Shown in pieces: positions 8,298 through 18,274 of a stretch of DNA of 64,000 nt. The number at the start of each line of letters is the position of its first letter. Positions within the stretch are counted from its first letter, which is position 1. The DNA is from Bacteroidota bacterium (GTDB lineage Bacteria > Bacteroidota > Bacteroidia > AKYH767-A > OLB10): the NCBI GenBank assembly GCA_016721435.1, contig JADKIC010000001.1:124001-188000 (forward strand), written 5' to 3'. A program made the position numbers and the translations under genes. Below the pieces are notes generated by a model. That model saw only the letters and a list, made by a program, of their open reading frames with translations, made no database searches and was not told the origin of the DNA.

Positions 8298-10764
8298 GAT
8301 TGCCGCTGTTATGCATGCGGAAGCTGTCCTGCAATTGCCGGCCCATCCCGGAATTACACAGTTAATTACCGATAGTCGTAAAGTAGTAAGCGCTGATCAG
8401 AGTCTTTTCTTCGCTATAAACGGTGATCGGCATGATGGGCATGAATTTATCGCTGATTTATACGGCGCCGGTGTCCGCTCATTTGTTATTACCCGTAAAG
8501 AATCAATTCTCCCCGGTGTTGAAGCCAATTATCTTATTGTAAAAGATGCATTGGAAGCCATGCAGCAACTTACTGCCTGGTATCGGAAGCAATTTCAGGT
8601 TCCGGTGATAGGTATAACAGGCAGCAATGGAAAAACCATTGTGAAGGAATGGTTGTATCAATTGCTCCGGGAGGATTTTAATATAGTGAGGAGCCCTAAG
8701 AGTTATAATTCTCAGGTCGGTGTTCCGCTCAGTGTTTGGCAAATTACTGCTGAAAATAATCTCTGCATTTTTGAAGCCGGTATTTCAAAGGAAGGGGAGA
8801 TGAGTCTCCTTGAGAAAATTATTCATCCAACAATTGGTGTTTTTACCAATATAGGGACGGCCCACGATGAGAATTTTTCTGATCTGCAATTGAAGATCAG
8901 AGAGAAGTTAAAACTTTTTAAACAGGTAAGCAAATTAATTTACTGTCGTGATTATGCCGGTATACACGATGCCGTTTTGAATGATGGTATACTGGAGCCT
9001 TCCGTTTCTGTATTTACCTGGTCCAGAAAGAGTCGTGCCGATCTTCAGATAGGCCGCGTAAACAGAAAGGAGCACGAGACTGAAGTTCAGGGAATTTACA
9101 AGAATGAGTTTATCAGTATCAGAATCCCCTTTACCGATGATGCTTCCATAGAAAATGCCATCCATTGCTGGTCCTTAATGCTCTTCCTGGAAGTAGCGCC
9201 CGATGTGATTACCGAAAGAATGGAATTGCTTAGCCCGGTAGCAATGCGACTGGAAATGAAAGAGGGAATTAATAATTGCTCTGTTATAAATGATTCCTAT
9301 AACTCGGATCTTGGTTCATTGACCATTGCACTCGATTTCATGAATCAGCAAAAGCAACACCGGAAGAAAACAATTATTCTAAGTGATATTTTACAGAGTG
9401 GTAAGGATGAAAAATTTCTTTACAGACAGGTCGCAGATTTGTTGCAACAGAAAGATGTGACTCGCCTCATTGGAATTGGAGGGGCAATACAACGACAGCA
9501 GGAGTTTTTTAATCTGGAAAAGCAGTTCTATAAAGATACCGACGATTTCCTGGCAGAGTTAAACTATGGGGCATTCAACAATGAAACCATTTTAATTAAA
9601 GGTGCCCGCTCCTTTGGTTTTGAAAGAATTTCCCGTGCGTTGCAACAAAAAGCACATGAAACAATTCTCGAAATAAACCTGAATGCCATCGTTCATAATC
9701 TGAACCTCTTTAAATCTCGCCTGAAACCGGAAACAAAGCTGATGGTGATGGTAAAAGCTTTTTCGTACGGCAGCGGTAGTTTTGAAATTGCCAATGTTTT
9801 GCAGTTTCACAGAGCAGATTATCTCGCCGTAGCTTACGCTGATGAGGGAGTGGAGTTGCGTAAATCAGGAATTACATTGCCCATCATGGTGATGAATCCG
9901 GAAGAGCAAAGCTTCGATGCCATGATAAGTTATAAGCTGGAACCGGAAATTTATAGTTTCAGAGTACTGAATCATTTTACAGAAGCACTCCGACGCCGTG
10001 GCGTAGATCCGGGTGCCGGTAGATTTCCTGTCCATCTTGAATTTGATACCGGAATGAAGCGCCTGGGATTTGAGGAAGGTGAGCTGAATGAATTGATTGT
10101 TCGACTGAAAAATAATAAACTGATTCGCATTGCCTCCGTGTTTTCTCATTTGGTGGCCAGTGATGAGCAGGAACATGACGTATTTACCAGAAATCAAATT
10201 GACTTGTTTAAAAAAATGAGTGAGTCGCTGATTTCACATTTTAATTATCCCGTGTTGCGTCATATCCTTAATTCTTCGGGTATCCTTCGCTTTCCGGAGG
10301 CGCAGTTTGATATGGTACGGTTGGGCATAGGATTACATGGTATTGCCGCTACAGTGCATGAGCAACGACAGTTGCAAATGGTAGCTACTCTTAAAACTAC
10401 TATTTCTCAGATTAAACAGGTGAAAGCCGGTGAAACGATCGGTTACAGCAGGAAAGGTGTTGCATTGAAGGATATGACCATTGCTACTGTTGGTATTGGT
10501 TATGCCGATGGATTAAGTCGAAGGTTAAGTAATGGTGTCGGACGAATGCTCGTACTTGGTCAATACGTACCTGTCATTGGAAGCGTTTGTATGGATATGA
10601 CAATGCTCGATATTTCGGGTATCCCTGCCCGTGAGGGAACAGAAGTGATCGTTTTTGGTCAGGAACTTTCTATTTTGGATATCGCCGCGCAAACAGGTAC
10701 AATTCCTTATGAAGTGTTAACTGGAATTTCAGAAAGAGTGAAGCGCGTTTATTTCCATGAGTAA
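8269..10764 (+). CDS. murF-alr: bifunctional MurF ligase / alanine racemase
   Basis: A fused enzyme of 831 residues for peptidoglycan precursor synthesis. The N-terminal half (about 1-455) is MurF, which adds D-Ala-D-Ala to UDP-MurNAc-tripeptide; its ATP loop is GITGSNGKT (115-123). The C-terminal half (about 460-831) is alanine racemase, which supplies D-Ala. It has the PLP lysine K496 in VMVKAFSYG, MVRLGIGLHG, and GYADGL followed by GSVCMDMTMLD near the catalytic tyrosine region. This fusion is characteristic of Bacteroidota. The start at 8269 gives a normal MurF N-terminus (FQLDEIA) and overlaps tdk by 29 bp. Confidence 0.95.
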   Translation: MSHRLFQLDEIAAVMHAEAVLQLPAHPGITQLITDSRKVVSADQSLFFAINGDRHDGHEFIADLYGAGVRSFVITRKESILPGVEANYLIVKDALEAMQQLTAWYRKQFQVPVIGITGSNGKTIVKEWLYQLLREDFNIVRSPKSYNSQVGVPLSVWQITAENNLCIFEAGISKEGEMSLLEKIIHPTIGVFTNIGTAHDENFSDLQLKIREKLKLFKQVSKLIYCRDYAGIHDAVLNDGILEPSVSVFTWSRKSRADLQIGRVNRKEHETEVQGIYKNEFISIRIPFTDDASIENAIHCWSLMLFLEVAPDVITERMELLSPVAMRLEMKEGINNCSVINDSYNSDLGSLTIALDFMNQQKQHRKKTIILSDILQSGKDEKFLYRQVADLLQQKDVTRLIGIGGAIQRQQEFFNLEKQFYKDTDDFLAELNYGAFNNETILIKGARSFGFERISRALQQKAHETILEINLNAIVHNLNLFKSRLKPETKLMVMVKAFSYGSGSFEIANVLQFHRADYLAVAYADEGVELRKSGITLPIMVMNPEEQSFDAMISYKLEPEIYSFRVLNHFTEALRRRGVDPGAGRFPVHLEFDTGMKRLGFEEGELNELIVRLKNNKLIRIASVFSHLVASDEQEHDVFTRNQIDLFKKMSESLISHFNYPVLRHILNSSGILRFPEAQFDMVRLGIGLHGIAATVHEQRQLQMVATLKTTISQIKQVKAGETIGYSRKGVALKDMTIATVGIGYADGLSRRLSNGVGRMLVLGQYVPVIGSVCMDMTMLDISGIPAREGTEVIVFGQELSILDIAAQTGTIPYEVLTGISERVKRVYFHE

Positions 10765-10821
10765 GTCATTGTCTGAAAAAATGGATGCCTGAATTTCTTT
10801 AGTTTTCAGGGATAGATTTTC

Positions 10822-10829
10822 TACATTTG
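10822..10829 (+). promoter_or_regulatory. -7 box (TACATTTG) upstream of the phospholipase D gene
   Basis: A TAnnTTTG match 16 nt before the likely TTG start at 10846, in the 81-bp gap after murF-alr. No clear -33 element was seen. Confidence 0.4.
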
Positions 10830-10845
10830 TCTAAATACATCTATT

Positions 10846-12011
10846 TTGCCGGGAAAAGAATTTATCGAAGGTCATACAGTAAGACTCATTCATGGAGGAG
10901 AGGAATATTTTAACACCCTTCTCGAGCTGATTGAATCTGCTAAAACCGAATTGCATTTACAGGTGTATATCCTTGATTACGATGATACCGGTGCCGTTGT
11001 TATTGATGCCTTGCGCGAATCAGCAAAAAGAGGAGTTAAGGTCTACCTGGTGGCAGATGGATTTGGTTCGATGAATCTGGGAAGTGAATTTAAAAACGAG
11101 ATGAGAAAGTATAATATTCACTTTCGTTTTTTTTCACCCTTGCCCTTCCCCGGAATTTTTCAGGCTGGCCGGAGATTGCATCATAAAGTTTGTGTAGCGG
11201 ATAGTAAACGTGCTTTAGTCTCAGGAATTAATATCGCTGATAAATACAGGGGGTCTGAAAATGAACCCGCCTGGCTCGACTATGGATTGCTGGTGAACGG
11301 TTCGGTATGTGAGGAGATCACTACTGTTTGTGAACGAATTTTTAGCCGTCGTTTTTATCAAAAGCAATCCGGTGTCTTTAAGAAATTAAAACTAAGTTCA
11401 GCAGGTGAAGCCGGAATGAAAGTTCGCATTTCCATTAACGATTGGTTTCGGAGAATGAATGAAATTTCAGCAGGCTATAAGAAGGAGTTGAAAAATGCTC
11501 AAAGGAAATTATCATTGTAGCCAGTTACTTTACTCCATCCAGAAGATTACTGAAGATTTTGTTACGCTCTGCTAGTAGAAATAGAGATATTTACATCGTG
11601 TTGAGTAAGTATAGTGACGTGCCCTTTATGAAATCAGCAATGAAGTTCCTCTATGGAAGGCTGCTCCTGAATAAAGTGCGCATTTTTGAATACCATGAGT
11701 CAGTACTCCACGCTAAAGTATGTGTGGTTGATAACAAGTGGGTGAGTGTAGGCTCTCATAATCTGAATCATTTGAGCGAATTTCTGAGCATAGAAATGAA
11801 TATGGAAGTGCTGGATAATAATTTCGCATCCGGCGTAGCAACAGAATTGAAGAAATTAATGTTTGAAAAATGTAATGAAATCCTACAAGATGAATTTATA
11901 GCTTCCGGAACTTTCTTTGAAAAGATTAAGAATTGGCTCTCATATAAAATCATAAGCATTTCGACCCGTATTTTATTTTTTCTGAATTTTAAATCAGATA
12001 AAGGGGCTTAG
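10846..12011 (+). CDS. cardiolipin synthase-like phospholipase D (frameshifted)
   Basis: A two-domain phospholipase D superfamily protein of about 389 residues after repair. The first HKD motif is HHKVCVADSKRALVSGIN (about 109-126) and the second is HAKVCVVDNKWVSVGSHN. Two HKD motifs at this size fit cardiolipin synthase (ClsA/ClsB type), which makes cardiolipin from phosphatidylglycerol at the inner membrane. As read, the frame stops at 11520. The continuation (KEIIIVASYFTPSRRLL) is in another frame, and restoring one A in the A3 run at 11501-11503 joins them. The start is uncertain: there is no ATG and a TTG at 10846 (or ATT at 10843) is used. A hydrophobic C-terminal stretch (IISISTRILFFL) may touch the membrane. 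Confidence 0.8.
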
Positions 12012-12014
12012 CAC

Positions 12015-12043
12015 TTATACAAGTCTTTATTTGTATAATTTTG
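12015..12043 (+). promoter_or_regulatory. -7 box with overlapping inverted repeat, amidohydrolase promoter
   Basis: The TAATTTTG box at 12036-12043 ends 4 nt before the ATG at 12048. An 8-bp inverted repeat, TTATACAA (12015-12022) and TTGTATAA (12031-12038), overlaps the box. It could be a repressor site or a weak terminator of the phospholipase D gene. Confidence 0.4.
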
Positions 12044-12047
12044 AAGG

Positions 12048-13226
12048 ATGAAATTATTACATGCATCTTTACTTTTTACCAATGATGGACCTCCTGTTGT
12101 AAATGCGGATTTGACGTTAACAGATGAAGGTGTCATTGTGGAAATTGGTTCCGGTGGTGCAAACAATAAGAATGATTATCGGGATGTAATTATTCCGGCA
12201 TTTATTAATGCGCATTGCCATCTCGAACTTTCACATCTAAAGGGCCTTATCCGCGAAAGAGAAAATGGGATGACAGGATTTATTCGTCAGTTGCTTTCAC
12301 AACGTTTTCTCTTTTCAGATGCGGTGCAACAGGAGGCTATGCAACTCGCTGACCAATCTATGTTGGAAGAAGGTATCGTCGCCGTGGGTGATATTTCAAA
12401 TTTTACTTCATCAGCAGGAACAAAGAAAAATAGCAGATTGTATTACCATACTTTTATAGAACTTTTTGGTTTGGAAAATGCGAAGGTGGAGGAGATGGTG
12501 TTAAATGGAATTTCGATGGTAAATGAATTTAGGGGTGCGCCTCATCTTTCCTCCAGCCTTTCACCACATGCACCCTATTCAATGGTTCAGGATTTATTTA
12601 AAGAGATTTCCAGAGTGGTACATCCCATTGATCCATTGACAATACATATGCAGGAATCAGAAGATGAGATACTCTTCTGTAAAGATAAGTCAGGACCCTT
12701 AGCCGAATTTTTCGCGTCGGCGGGTATTTCTACTACCGATTTTATTCCTTTTGGTGATGTTCGCCCTTTGCGTCAGATTCTACCCTTGATTCCGCGTGCC
12801 AACCGGTTACAATTGGTGCACAATACTTATACAGCAGAGGAAGAAATTGTTGCAGCCTTGAAGCGAAGACCTAAATTATCTTGGTGCCTTTGTCCTTCCG
12901 CGAATTTGTTCATTACAGGAGATCTTCCACCCGTTGAAGCACTTTTTAGAAATGATGCGCATGTTACCATTGGCACAGATAGTCTGGCGTCTAATCAAAA
13001 GCTATCAGTGCTAAACGAACTTAAGTTAATAAGTAAGAATTTCCCAATGGTTCCCTTTGCAACGTTGGTGAAATGGTCCACGCTAAACGGTGCAGAGTTT
13101 CTTGGGGTTGCCAATCGCTTTGGAAAAATAAAACCCGGAATGAATCCCGGGTTAGTAAGTTTGCATGGACTGAATCACGATGAACTTGTTTTGCATGAAC
13201 AGGTCACTTGTAAAAGAGTAGCCTGA
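12048..13226 (+). CDS. amidohydrolase family protein (TRZ/ATZ-like deaminase group)
   Basis: A cytosolic metal-dependent hydrolase of 392 residues in the amidohydrolase superfamily. The metal-site motifs appear in order: INAHCHLELSH (HxH, about 56-58), SPHAPYS (about 178), HMQESEDE (about 200), LVHNTY (about 262) and GTDSLASN (about 309). The spacing resembles cytosine-deaminase and aminofutalosine/chlorohydrolase-type enzymes, so an aminated heterocycle or nucleoside is a plausible substrate; I cannot narrow it further. It converges with the DUF4468 gene with no gap between stop codons. Confidence 0.8.
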   Translation: MKLLHASLLFTNDGPPVVNADLTLTDEGVIVEIGSGGANNKNDYRDVIIPAFINAHCHLELSHLKGLIRERENGMTGFIRQLLSQRFLFSDAVQQEAMQLADQSMLEEGIVAVGDISNFTSSAGTKKNSRLYYHTFIELFGLENAKVEEMVLNGISMVNEFRGAPHLSSSLSPHAPYSMVQDLFKEISRVVHPIDPLTIHMQESEDEILFCKDKSGPLAEFFASAGISTTDFIPFGDVRPLRQILPLIPRANRLQLVHNTYTAEEEIVAALKRRPKLSWCLCPSANLFITGDLPPVEALFRNDAHVTIGTDSLASNQKLSVLNELKLISKNFPMVPFATLVKWSTLNGAEFLGVANRFGKIKPGMNPGLVSLHGLNHDELVLHEQVTCKRVA

Positions 13227-13786
13227 TTACCAATCGTCAGTTTTTGCAGAAGGTGCTGTGGAAATACTTTTCTCAAGACTCTTTAATACCTCAACGGCAG
13301 TGCTGTTCACCTGTTGCAAATAATAGTCAAACTTCGGTTCATAGGAAGCTTTGGTTTTATCCATCCATCGCTCACAAGCGTAATACGACTGCTGTTTCCA
13401 GTTAAAATCCGTGAGTTCGTAACGGTAACGCCCTTCCTTAAATTGCAAGGTGAGGGTATACATCACGTTGCCGGCATCAGTAGCTAATCCTTTTTTGTCG
13501 GCAGGATTCATTACTTTGAATCGCGCTTTACAAACCATTTTTCCGGCTGTAGAATCCTTTTCTCTTATAACATCCGTTGGATTTTGTAAAAAGTATTGGC
13601 CCATAGCAATGCGCGTTCGTAAAGAGTTGCCGTGGTAGTGCCCTTCACTTCAACAACTCCTGTATAATTAATTTTCTCGCCCTTTTCATCCATAGGCAGC
13701 TTAGGTGCCTGATTGACTTCTTGTGATGAGGCAAGAAAAGGTAGAAAAATGGTAAATGCAATGAAGGTGGATTTAAATATTTTCAT
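13227..13786 (-). CDS. DUF4468 domain protein, exported (frameshifted)
   Basis: A secreted or periplasmic protein of unknown function: a signal peptide (MKIFKSTFIAFTIFLPFLAS) followed by a DUF4468 domain (LPMDEKGEKINYTGVVEV, LYERALLWANTFY, NPTDVIREKDSTAGKM). As read it is split. The frame from 13786 runs into a stop after TFYKIQRML, while the rest is in another frame. Restoring one base to the T4 run at 13582-13585 (plus strand) gives TFYKNPTDVIREK, the expected family sequence. The ATG at 13786 is preferred over the longer frame at 13822 because it begins exactly at the signal peptide. Confidence 0.8.
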
Positions 13787-13818
13787 TTTCCGGAAGAACT
13801 TAGTGTAAGTGAAGCAAC

Positions 13819-15474
13819 TCAACCTCCATTCAGCGGGACTTTAATTCTGGTTCCACTTCGAAGATTTTTACTGTTATTGATATTGTTTAGTTTTTTGATC
13901 TTGTTGATATCAGACTGGTACCGTTGTGCAATATTCCAAAGGGTGTCACCGGGCTGCACGGTATGGTAGATGAATTTTGATTTAGGCAGTGGAGTTTGTG
14001 TTTCCGAAGTGACCTTTTTTATTTCATGATCTTTTTTGTTGACCGTATCGGTTTTTACCTTTACATCTTTATGCGATGTATGATCACTTTGCGTTTCAGT
14101 TTCACACTCATCCGTGGTGTCTTGCGAAGGTTGCATATCTGCAATGGATTCTTCCGGGTCAACAACAAGCTTAATGGGAATTCGTTTTTTTACTGTGGAG
14201 TACACATAAATTCTCTGCCCTTTGCGAATAACAGTACCACGTAAACCGTTCCATTTCTTTAGTTCATTTACACTTACATTGTAGCGTTCGGCAATCTTCC
14301 CGAGACTTTCACCACTACGCACGGTATGTGGCTTCTTTATTTTTTGAGTAACCGTTTTATAGGTGTATGCGTAATTTTCATCACTACTGTTTTCCGGAAT
14401 TTTTTGTTCTATATTCGGTTCAATGCGTGCGATGCCCTGATTAACGCTATCAAGAAAAGCTCTGGCAATCTGGGTATCCGGTACGCTTTCACCCAGTCGC
14501 CCAAGTTTAATGGATTCATAATAGGTGTTCATCATAGAGGCCACTATTCCATTTCGAATCCCTGGACTCTTGCAACCAAAAACAATACTGATCAAACGAT
14601 GTTCCCCCCTTTTAGCAGTAGCCGCTAAACAAAACCCGGCCGCTTTTGTGTATCCCGTTTTAAGTCCATCTACTTCTAATCCATAAGTGATTACGAGTCC
14701 ATTATGGTTTCTGAAGTTAATATTTCCTTTCCCATTGTAAATATTAGCGTAGGGGATAGAGGATATATCAACCAATTTAGGATGTTTCAAAAGTTCAAGT
14801 GATAAGATAAGTTGGTCTCTGGGGGAACTGCTATTATCCAATTCACGAATAATCGCAGGCAAACCGGAAGGATTCGAATATTGGGTTTTTGTCATTCCCA
14901 ATTCCATTGACCGACGGTTCATTCTTTCTACGAAAGTTTGTAAATCACCGGAACAATGTTTGGCTATCCATACAGTACTCTCATTGTGAGAAGCAACAAG
15001 AGCCATCTTCAATAAATCATCAAGGGTATATCGCTCCTCAACGGTGTATGTAGTATATCTTCTTCGGCGGATTTTCTTCCTATATGTACGTGTAACGGTG
15101 ATATGGTCGTCTAAACAAACTGCTCCTGCATTGATATCTTCGATAGCCAGCAGACAAACCATCATTTTCGTCAGGGAAGCGATAGGGTAGGCATAATCCA
15201 TATCTTTTTCCCAAACTACTTTACCTCGCTCTACATCGTACAACAAACCGGCACGGATTTCCCTTTCATTGGCAACCAGGCCTGTAATGGTATCCAGTGG
15301 AAATGAAAATGTCGGAATATGAGGTAATGTATCCGGACCGTTTGCAGAACTTGTAAAGCCTGAAAGTAGAAATCCACAGCAGAACATAACAACGTATTTG
15401 TTAAGTGAAGCTTTTCTATTTCCTTTCTTCTGCAATCTCATGCTATGCAATGATAGTTTTTTCGGGGACTTCAT
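13819..15474 (-). CDS. D-alanyl-D-alanine carboxypeptidase with two LysM domains
   Basis: A penicillin-binding-protein-5/DacF-type enzyme (551 residues) that trims the terminal D-Ala from peptidoglycan stem peptides in the periplasm. An N-terminal hydrophobic signal lies near 26-45. The three serine-transferase motifs are SLTK (S100-K103), SHN (162-164) and KTG (about 268-270). Two LysM repeats follow (about 383-426: HTVRSGESLGKIAERYNVS; about 498-545: HTVQPGDTLWNIAQRYQSD), separated by a T/K/D-rich linker. LysM binds glycan, so this enzyme should be wall-tethered without the usual C-terminal amphipathic helix. That layout is less common than plain PBP5. Confidence 0.9.
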   Translation of the reverse strand: MKSPKKLSLHSMRLQKKGNRKASLNKYVVMFCCGFLLSGFTSSANGPDTLPHIPTFSFPLDTITGLVANEREIRAGLLYDVERGKVVWEKDMDYAYPIASLTKMMVCLLAIEDINAGAVCLDDHITVTRTYRKKIRRRRYTTYTVEERYTLDDLLKMALVASHNESTVWIAKHCSGDLQTFVERMNRRSMELGMTKTQYSNPSGLPAIIRELDNSSSPRDQLILSLELLKHPKLVDISSIPYANIYNGKGNINFRNHNGLVITYGLEVDGLKTGYTKAAGFCLAATAKRGEHRLISIVFGCKSPGIRNGIVASMMNTYYESIKLGRLGESVPDTQIARAFLDSVNQGIARIEPNIEQKIPENSSDENYAYTYKTVTQKIKKPHTVRSGESLGKIAERYNVSVNELKKWNGLRGTVIRKGQRIYVYSTVKKRIPIKLVVDPEESIADMQPSQDTTDECETETQSDHTSHKDVKVKTDTVNKKDHEIKKVTSETQTPLPKSKFIYHTVQPGDTLWNIAQRYQSDINKIKKLNNINNSKNLRSGTRIKVPLNGG

Positions 15475-15654
15475 TCTGTCTCCTATCTCCTGACTATAAA
15501 CAATTCCATGTTAATTTTATTGTACGAACATTCCGGCGCAGTGTTTCATCCTCTGGTCTCTTCATTCCATTCAGATTCTCTCCCCTTTTAACAAAAATAA
15601 TAAAGGATGGGCCAAAAGTGGTCAAATTTATGACCAATCATCTCAGTTTTTACG

Positions 15655-16317
15655 TCAGATTTCCTTTAGAACAGCCTCTGCCACTATTAAATCCGATGGA
15701 AATGTAATTTTAATGTTGCTCTCCTCTCCGGCTTCAAGATGAACTTTGTGTCCTGCGGCTTCAAAAAGGGAAGCCTCATCCGTAAAGTGTTCGAAATCGG
15801 GAAGTTTGAATGCGTTTTTTAATTTTTCAATATCAAAAACCTGCGGTGTTTGAACCGATCTGTAATGCTCTCTGGGGACAGTTTTACTACCATCCGGAGT
15901 CAGAAGTCTTAACGTATCTCTGCAAGTGATCACCGGAACGGCGGAACCCTCTTTTGCTGCAGCATTGTATAATCTAAAAATAAGTTCACTTGAGCATAAA
16001 GGACGAACGGCATCGTGAATGGCAACCCATCCTTCATCCGGCAGTTTTGCGAGTCCGGCAGCTACAGATTGTGCTCTTGTCTTTCCTCCCTGCACTAAAG
16101 TATGACGGGGAATATTTTCAAGGTTTTCACAAGTCTCTTTCCAATAGGAGAGATAGTCAGCATGCATAACAAGGAAAATTTCAATGTCGTCCTGATTAAA
16201 ACGGCGAAGGGTATGTGCAAGAATGGGTTCGCCGGCAAGAGGTAAAAACTGTTTGGGTAGGGTTCCCTGCATACGGGTACCCTGCCCACCGGCCACAATT
16301 AGGGCAAACCTTTTCAT
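15655..16317 (-). CDS. ispD: 2-C-methyl-D-erythritol 4-phosphate cytidylyltransferase
   Basis: Third step of the MEP isoprenoid pathway: converts MEP and CTP to CDP-ME in the cytosol. The 220-residue length is typical. Seen are the nucleotidyltransferase loop AGGQGTRMQ (about 9-17) with PKQFLPLAG, IHDAVRPL (about 100-107) and TDEASLFE near the C-terminus. Its ATG directly abuts the queA stop codon, so it is the downstream member of a queA-ispD transcription unit. Confidence 0.95.
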   Translation of the reverse strand: MKRFALIVAGGQGTRMQGTLPKQFLPLAGEPILAHTLRRFNQDDIEIFLVMHADYLSYWKETCENLENIPRHTLVQGGKTRAQSVAAGLAKLPDEGWVAIHDAVRPLCSSELIFRLYNAAAKEGSAVPVITCRDTLRLLTPDGSKTVPREHYRSVQTPQVFDIEKLKNAFKLPDFEHFTDEASLFEAAGHKVHLEAGEESNIKITFPSDLIVAEAVLKEI

Positions 16318-17370
16318 TTAATCCAGTATCAGCATGGCATCACCATAACTGAAGAAACGATATTTCTCCTTTTGAGCTACTTTATAAGCTTCCATGATTA
16401 AATCATATCCGCCAAATGCAGTGGTCATCATCAGAAGCGTAGACTCCGGCATATGAAAATTGGTGATCATCATATTGGCAATACTGAAATCATACGGAGG
16501 AAAAATAAATTTATTGGTCCATCCGGAGTTGGGTTTTAATTCTCCCATCGTACTCACAGAGGTTTCCATAGCTCTCATGGCCGTTGTTCCTACTGCACAA
16601 ATATTCTTTTTCGCAGCTTTCGCTTTGTTGACAATATCCACCGCTTTTTGATCCACTGAAAACTGTTCGGAATCCATCTTGTGTTTGGTGAGATCTTCTA
16701 CCTCAACCGGACGGAATGTGCCAAGACCAACATGTAAAGTGACTTCAGCAAGATTAACGCCTTTAAGCTCAAGTCGTTTTAATAATTCACGACTAAAGTG
16801 TAGTCCCGCAGTTGGAGCAGCTACCGCACCTTCGTTTTTCGCGAATACCGTTTGGTATCTCTCTTTATCGGCAGGCTCTGCTTTACGCTTAATGTATTTG
16901 GGGAGTGGGGTATGACCCAATTGCTCAATAACATTTCTGAACTCATCGGAGTTGCCGTCGAACAGGAATCTCAATGTACGGCCACGGGACGTAGTATTGT
17001 CAATTACTTCTGCAACGAGCATATCATCTTCTCCAAAATACAATTTATTTCCAATACGGATTTTGCGTGCAGGATCAACAAGTACATCCCATAACTTGCT
17101 GTCCGGATTTAATTCTCTGAGAAGGAAAACTTCAATTTTAGCTCCGGTCTTTTCTTTGTTTCCATATAATCGAGCAGGGAAAACTTTGGTGTTGTTTAAA
17201 ACAAGAACATCGCCATCATCAAAATATCCCAGAATATCACGAAAGGTTTTATGTTCGATTTTTCCGGTCGTACGGTGAATCACCATTAACCTTGATTCAT
17301 CGCGATTCGCAGCAGGATGTGTGGCAAGCAGTTTCTCGTTGAAACCGAATTTGAATTTAGATAACTTCAT
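16318..17370 (-). CDS. queA: tRNA preQ1(34) S-adenosylmethionine ribosyltransferase-isomerase
   Basis: Transfers the ribosyl group of SAM to preQ1 in tRNA, forming epoxyqueuosine in the queuosine pathway. The 350-residue protein contains the characteristic stretches DDGDVLVLNNTKVFPARL, GAVAAPTAGLHFS, VTLHVGLGTFRPVEVEDL and NFHMPESTLLMM. The stop is adjacent to ispD. Upstream is a 184-bp gap with no obvious coding sequence. Confidence 0.95.
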   Translation of the reverse strand: MKLSKFKFGFNEKLLATHPAANRDESRLMVIHRTTGKIEHKTFRDILGYFDDGDVLVLNNTKVFPARLYGNKEKTGAKIEVFLLRELNPDSKLWDVLVDPARKIRIGNKLYFGEDDMLVAEVIDNTTSRGRTLRFLFDGNSDEFRNVIEQLGHTPLPKYIKRKAEPADKERYQTVFAKNEGAVAAPTAGLHFSRELLKRLELKGVNLAEVTLHVGLGTFRPVEVEDLTKHKMDSEQFSVDQKAVDIVNKAKAAKKNICAVGTTAMRAMETSVSTMGELKPNSGWTNKFIFPPYDFSIANMMITNFHMPESTLLMMTTAFGGYDLIMEAYKVAQKEKYRFFSYGDAMLILD

Positions 17371-17554
17371 AGCTTACGGGCCGGTGGTATTAAGTTAAAG
17401 TAGAAAATGAAAAAATCATCTTTAACATAGTTAGAATTAATGTAAGGTTCCGGTATTTCGGGATGCGAAGATACGCTTTTTAAAGGCCTGAACGTTAAGG
17501 TGCCAATGGTAAAGTGCTGTTTATCAGCAAGTAAAAACTTTAATTTAATTCAAT

Positions 17555-18271
17555 CTATTGGTTTTCAGTATTTTGAGTATCCGAAAGAGTTTCTAAAGAA
17601 TTGTTTTTCGGATACTTGGCCTCCAGGTCTGCGATGGTGAAGGCATCTGTAAGAAAATAAGGTCCTATGCGGGTTCTGCAAAGTGAAGATAAATGCGCTC
17701 CAACGCCAAGTGTTTCACCAATATCTCTGGCTAAGGATCTGATATAAGTTCCTTTACTGCATACAATCCTAAAATCAACCTCCGGAAGTTCGCAACGGGT
17801 TAACTCAAATTCTTTAATAAAAAGCCGACGCGATTTTAATTCAACATGATCACCTCTTCTTGCAATTTTATAGGCCCGCTGTCCCCCGGTTTTAATAGCA
17901 GAATGCATGGGTGGAATCTGATCGATATCACCGGTAAACTTCAAAAAGGCTTGTCTCACATTTTCCTCTTTCAGATGTTCAATTGGAAATTCCCGGTCGC
18001 GTTCAGTTTCAAGGTCGAAAGACGGAGTGGTTGCTCCGATGTAAAATGTGCCTGTATATTCCTTCTCTGCATCCTGAATTTCACTAATAGTTTTGGTTTT
18101 CTTCTCCGTACAAATGATTAAAAGTCCGGTGGCGAGTGGATCAAGAGTGCCCGCATGCCCTGCTTTTTTAGCTTTTATGATCCACTTTACTTTTTTCACT
18201 ACATCAAAAGAAGTCCATTCAAGTGGCTTATTCATTAACAAAACAATTCCTTCCTCGCTGGGTTGATTCAT
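17555..18271 (-). CDS. truB: tRNA pseudouridine(55) synthase
   Basis: Makes pseudouridine 55 in the T-loop of tRNAs. The 238-residue length and motifs fit TruB: NKPLEWTSFDVV (about 14-25), the catalytic aspartate D44 in HAGTLDPLATG, and CSKGTYIRSLARDIG (about 170-184). A short N/Q/T-rich tail follows. It lies 3 bp downstream of uppP in the same operon. Confidence 0.95.
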   Translation of the reverse strand: MNQPSEEGIVLLMNKPLEWTSFDVVKKVKWIIKAKKAGHAGTLDPLATGLLIICTEKKTKTISEIQDAEKEYTGTFYIGATTPSFDLETERDREFPIEHLKEENVRQAFLKFTGDIDQIPPMHSAIKTGGQRAYKIARRGDHVELKSRRLFIKEFELTRCELPEVDFRIVCSKGTYIRSLARDIGETLGVGAHLSSLCRTRIGPYFLTDAFTIADLEAKYPKNNSLETLSDTQNTENQ

Positions 18272-18274
18272 TGT

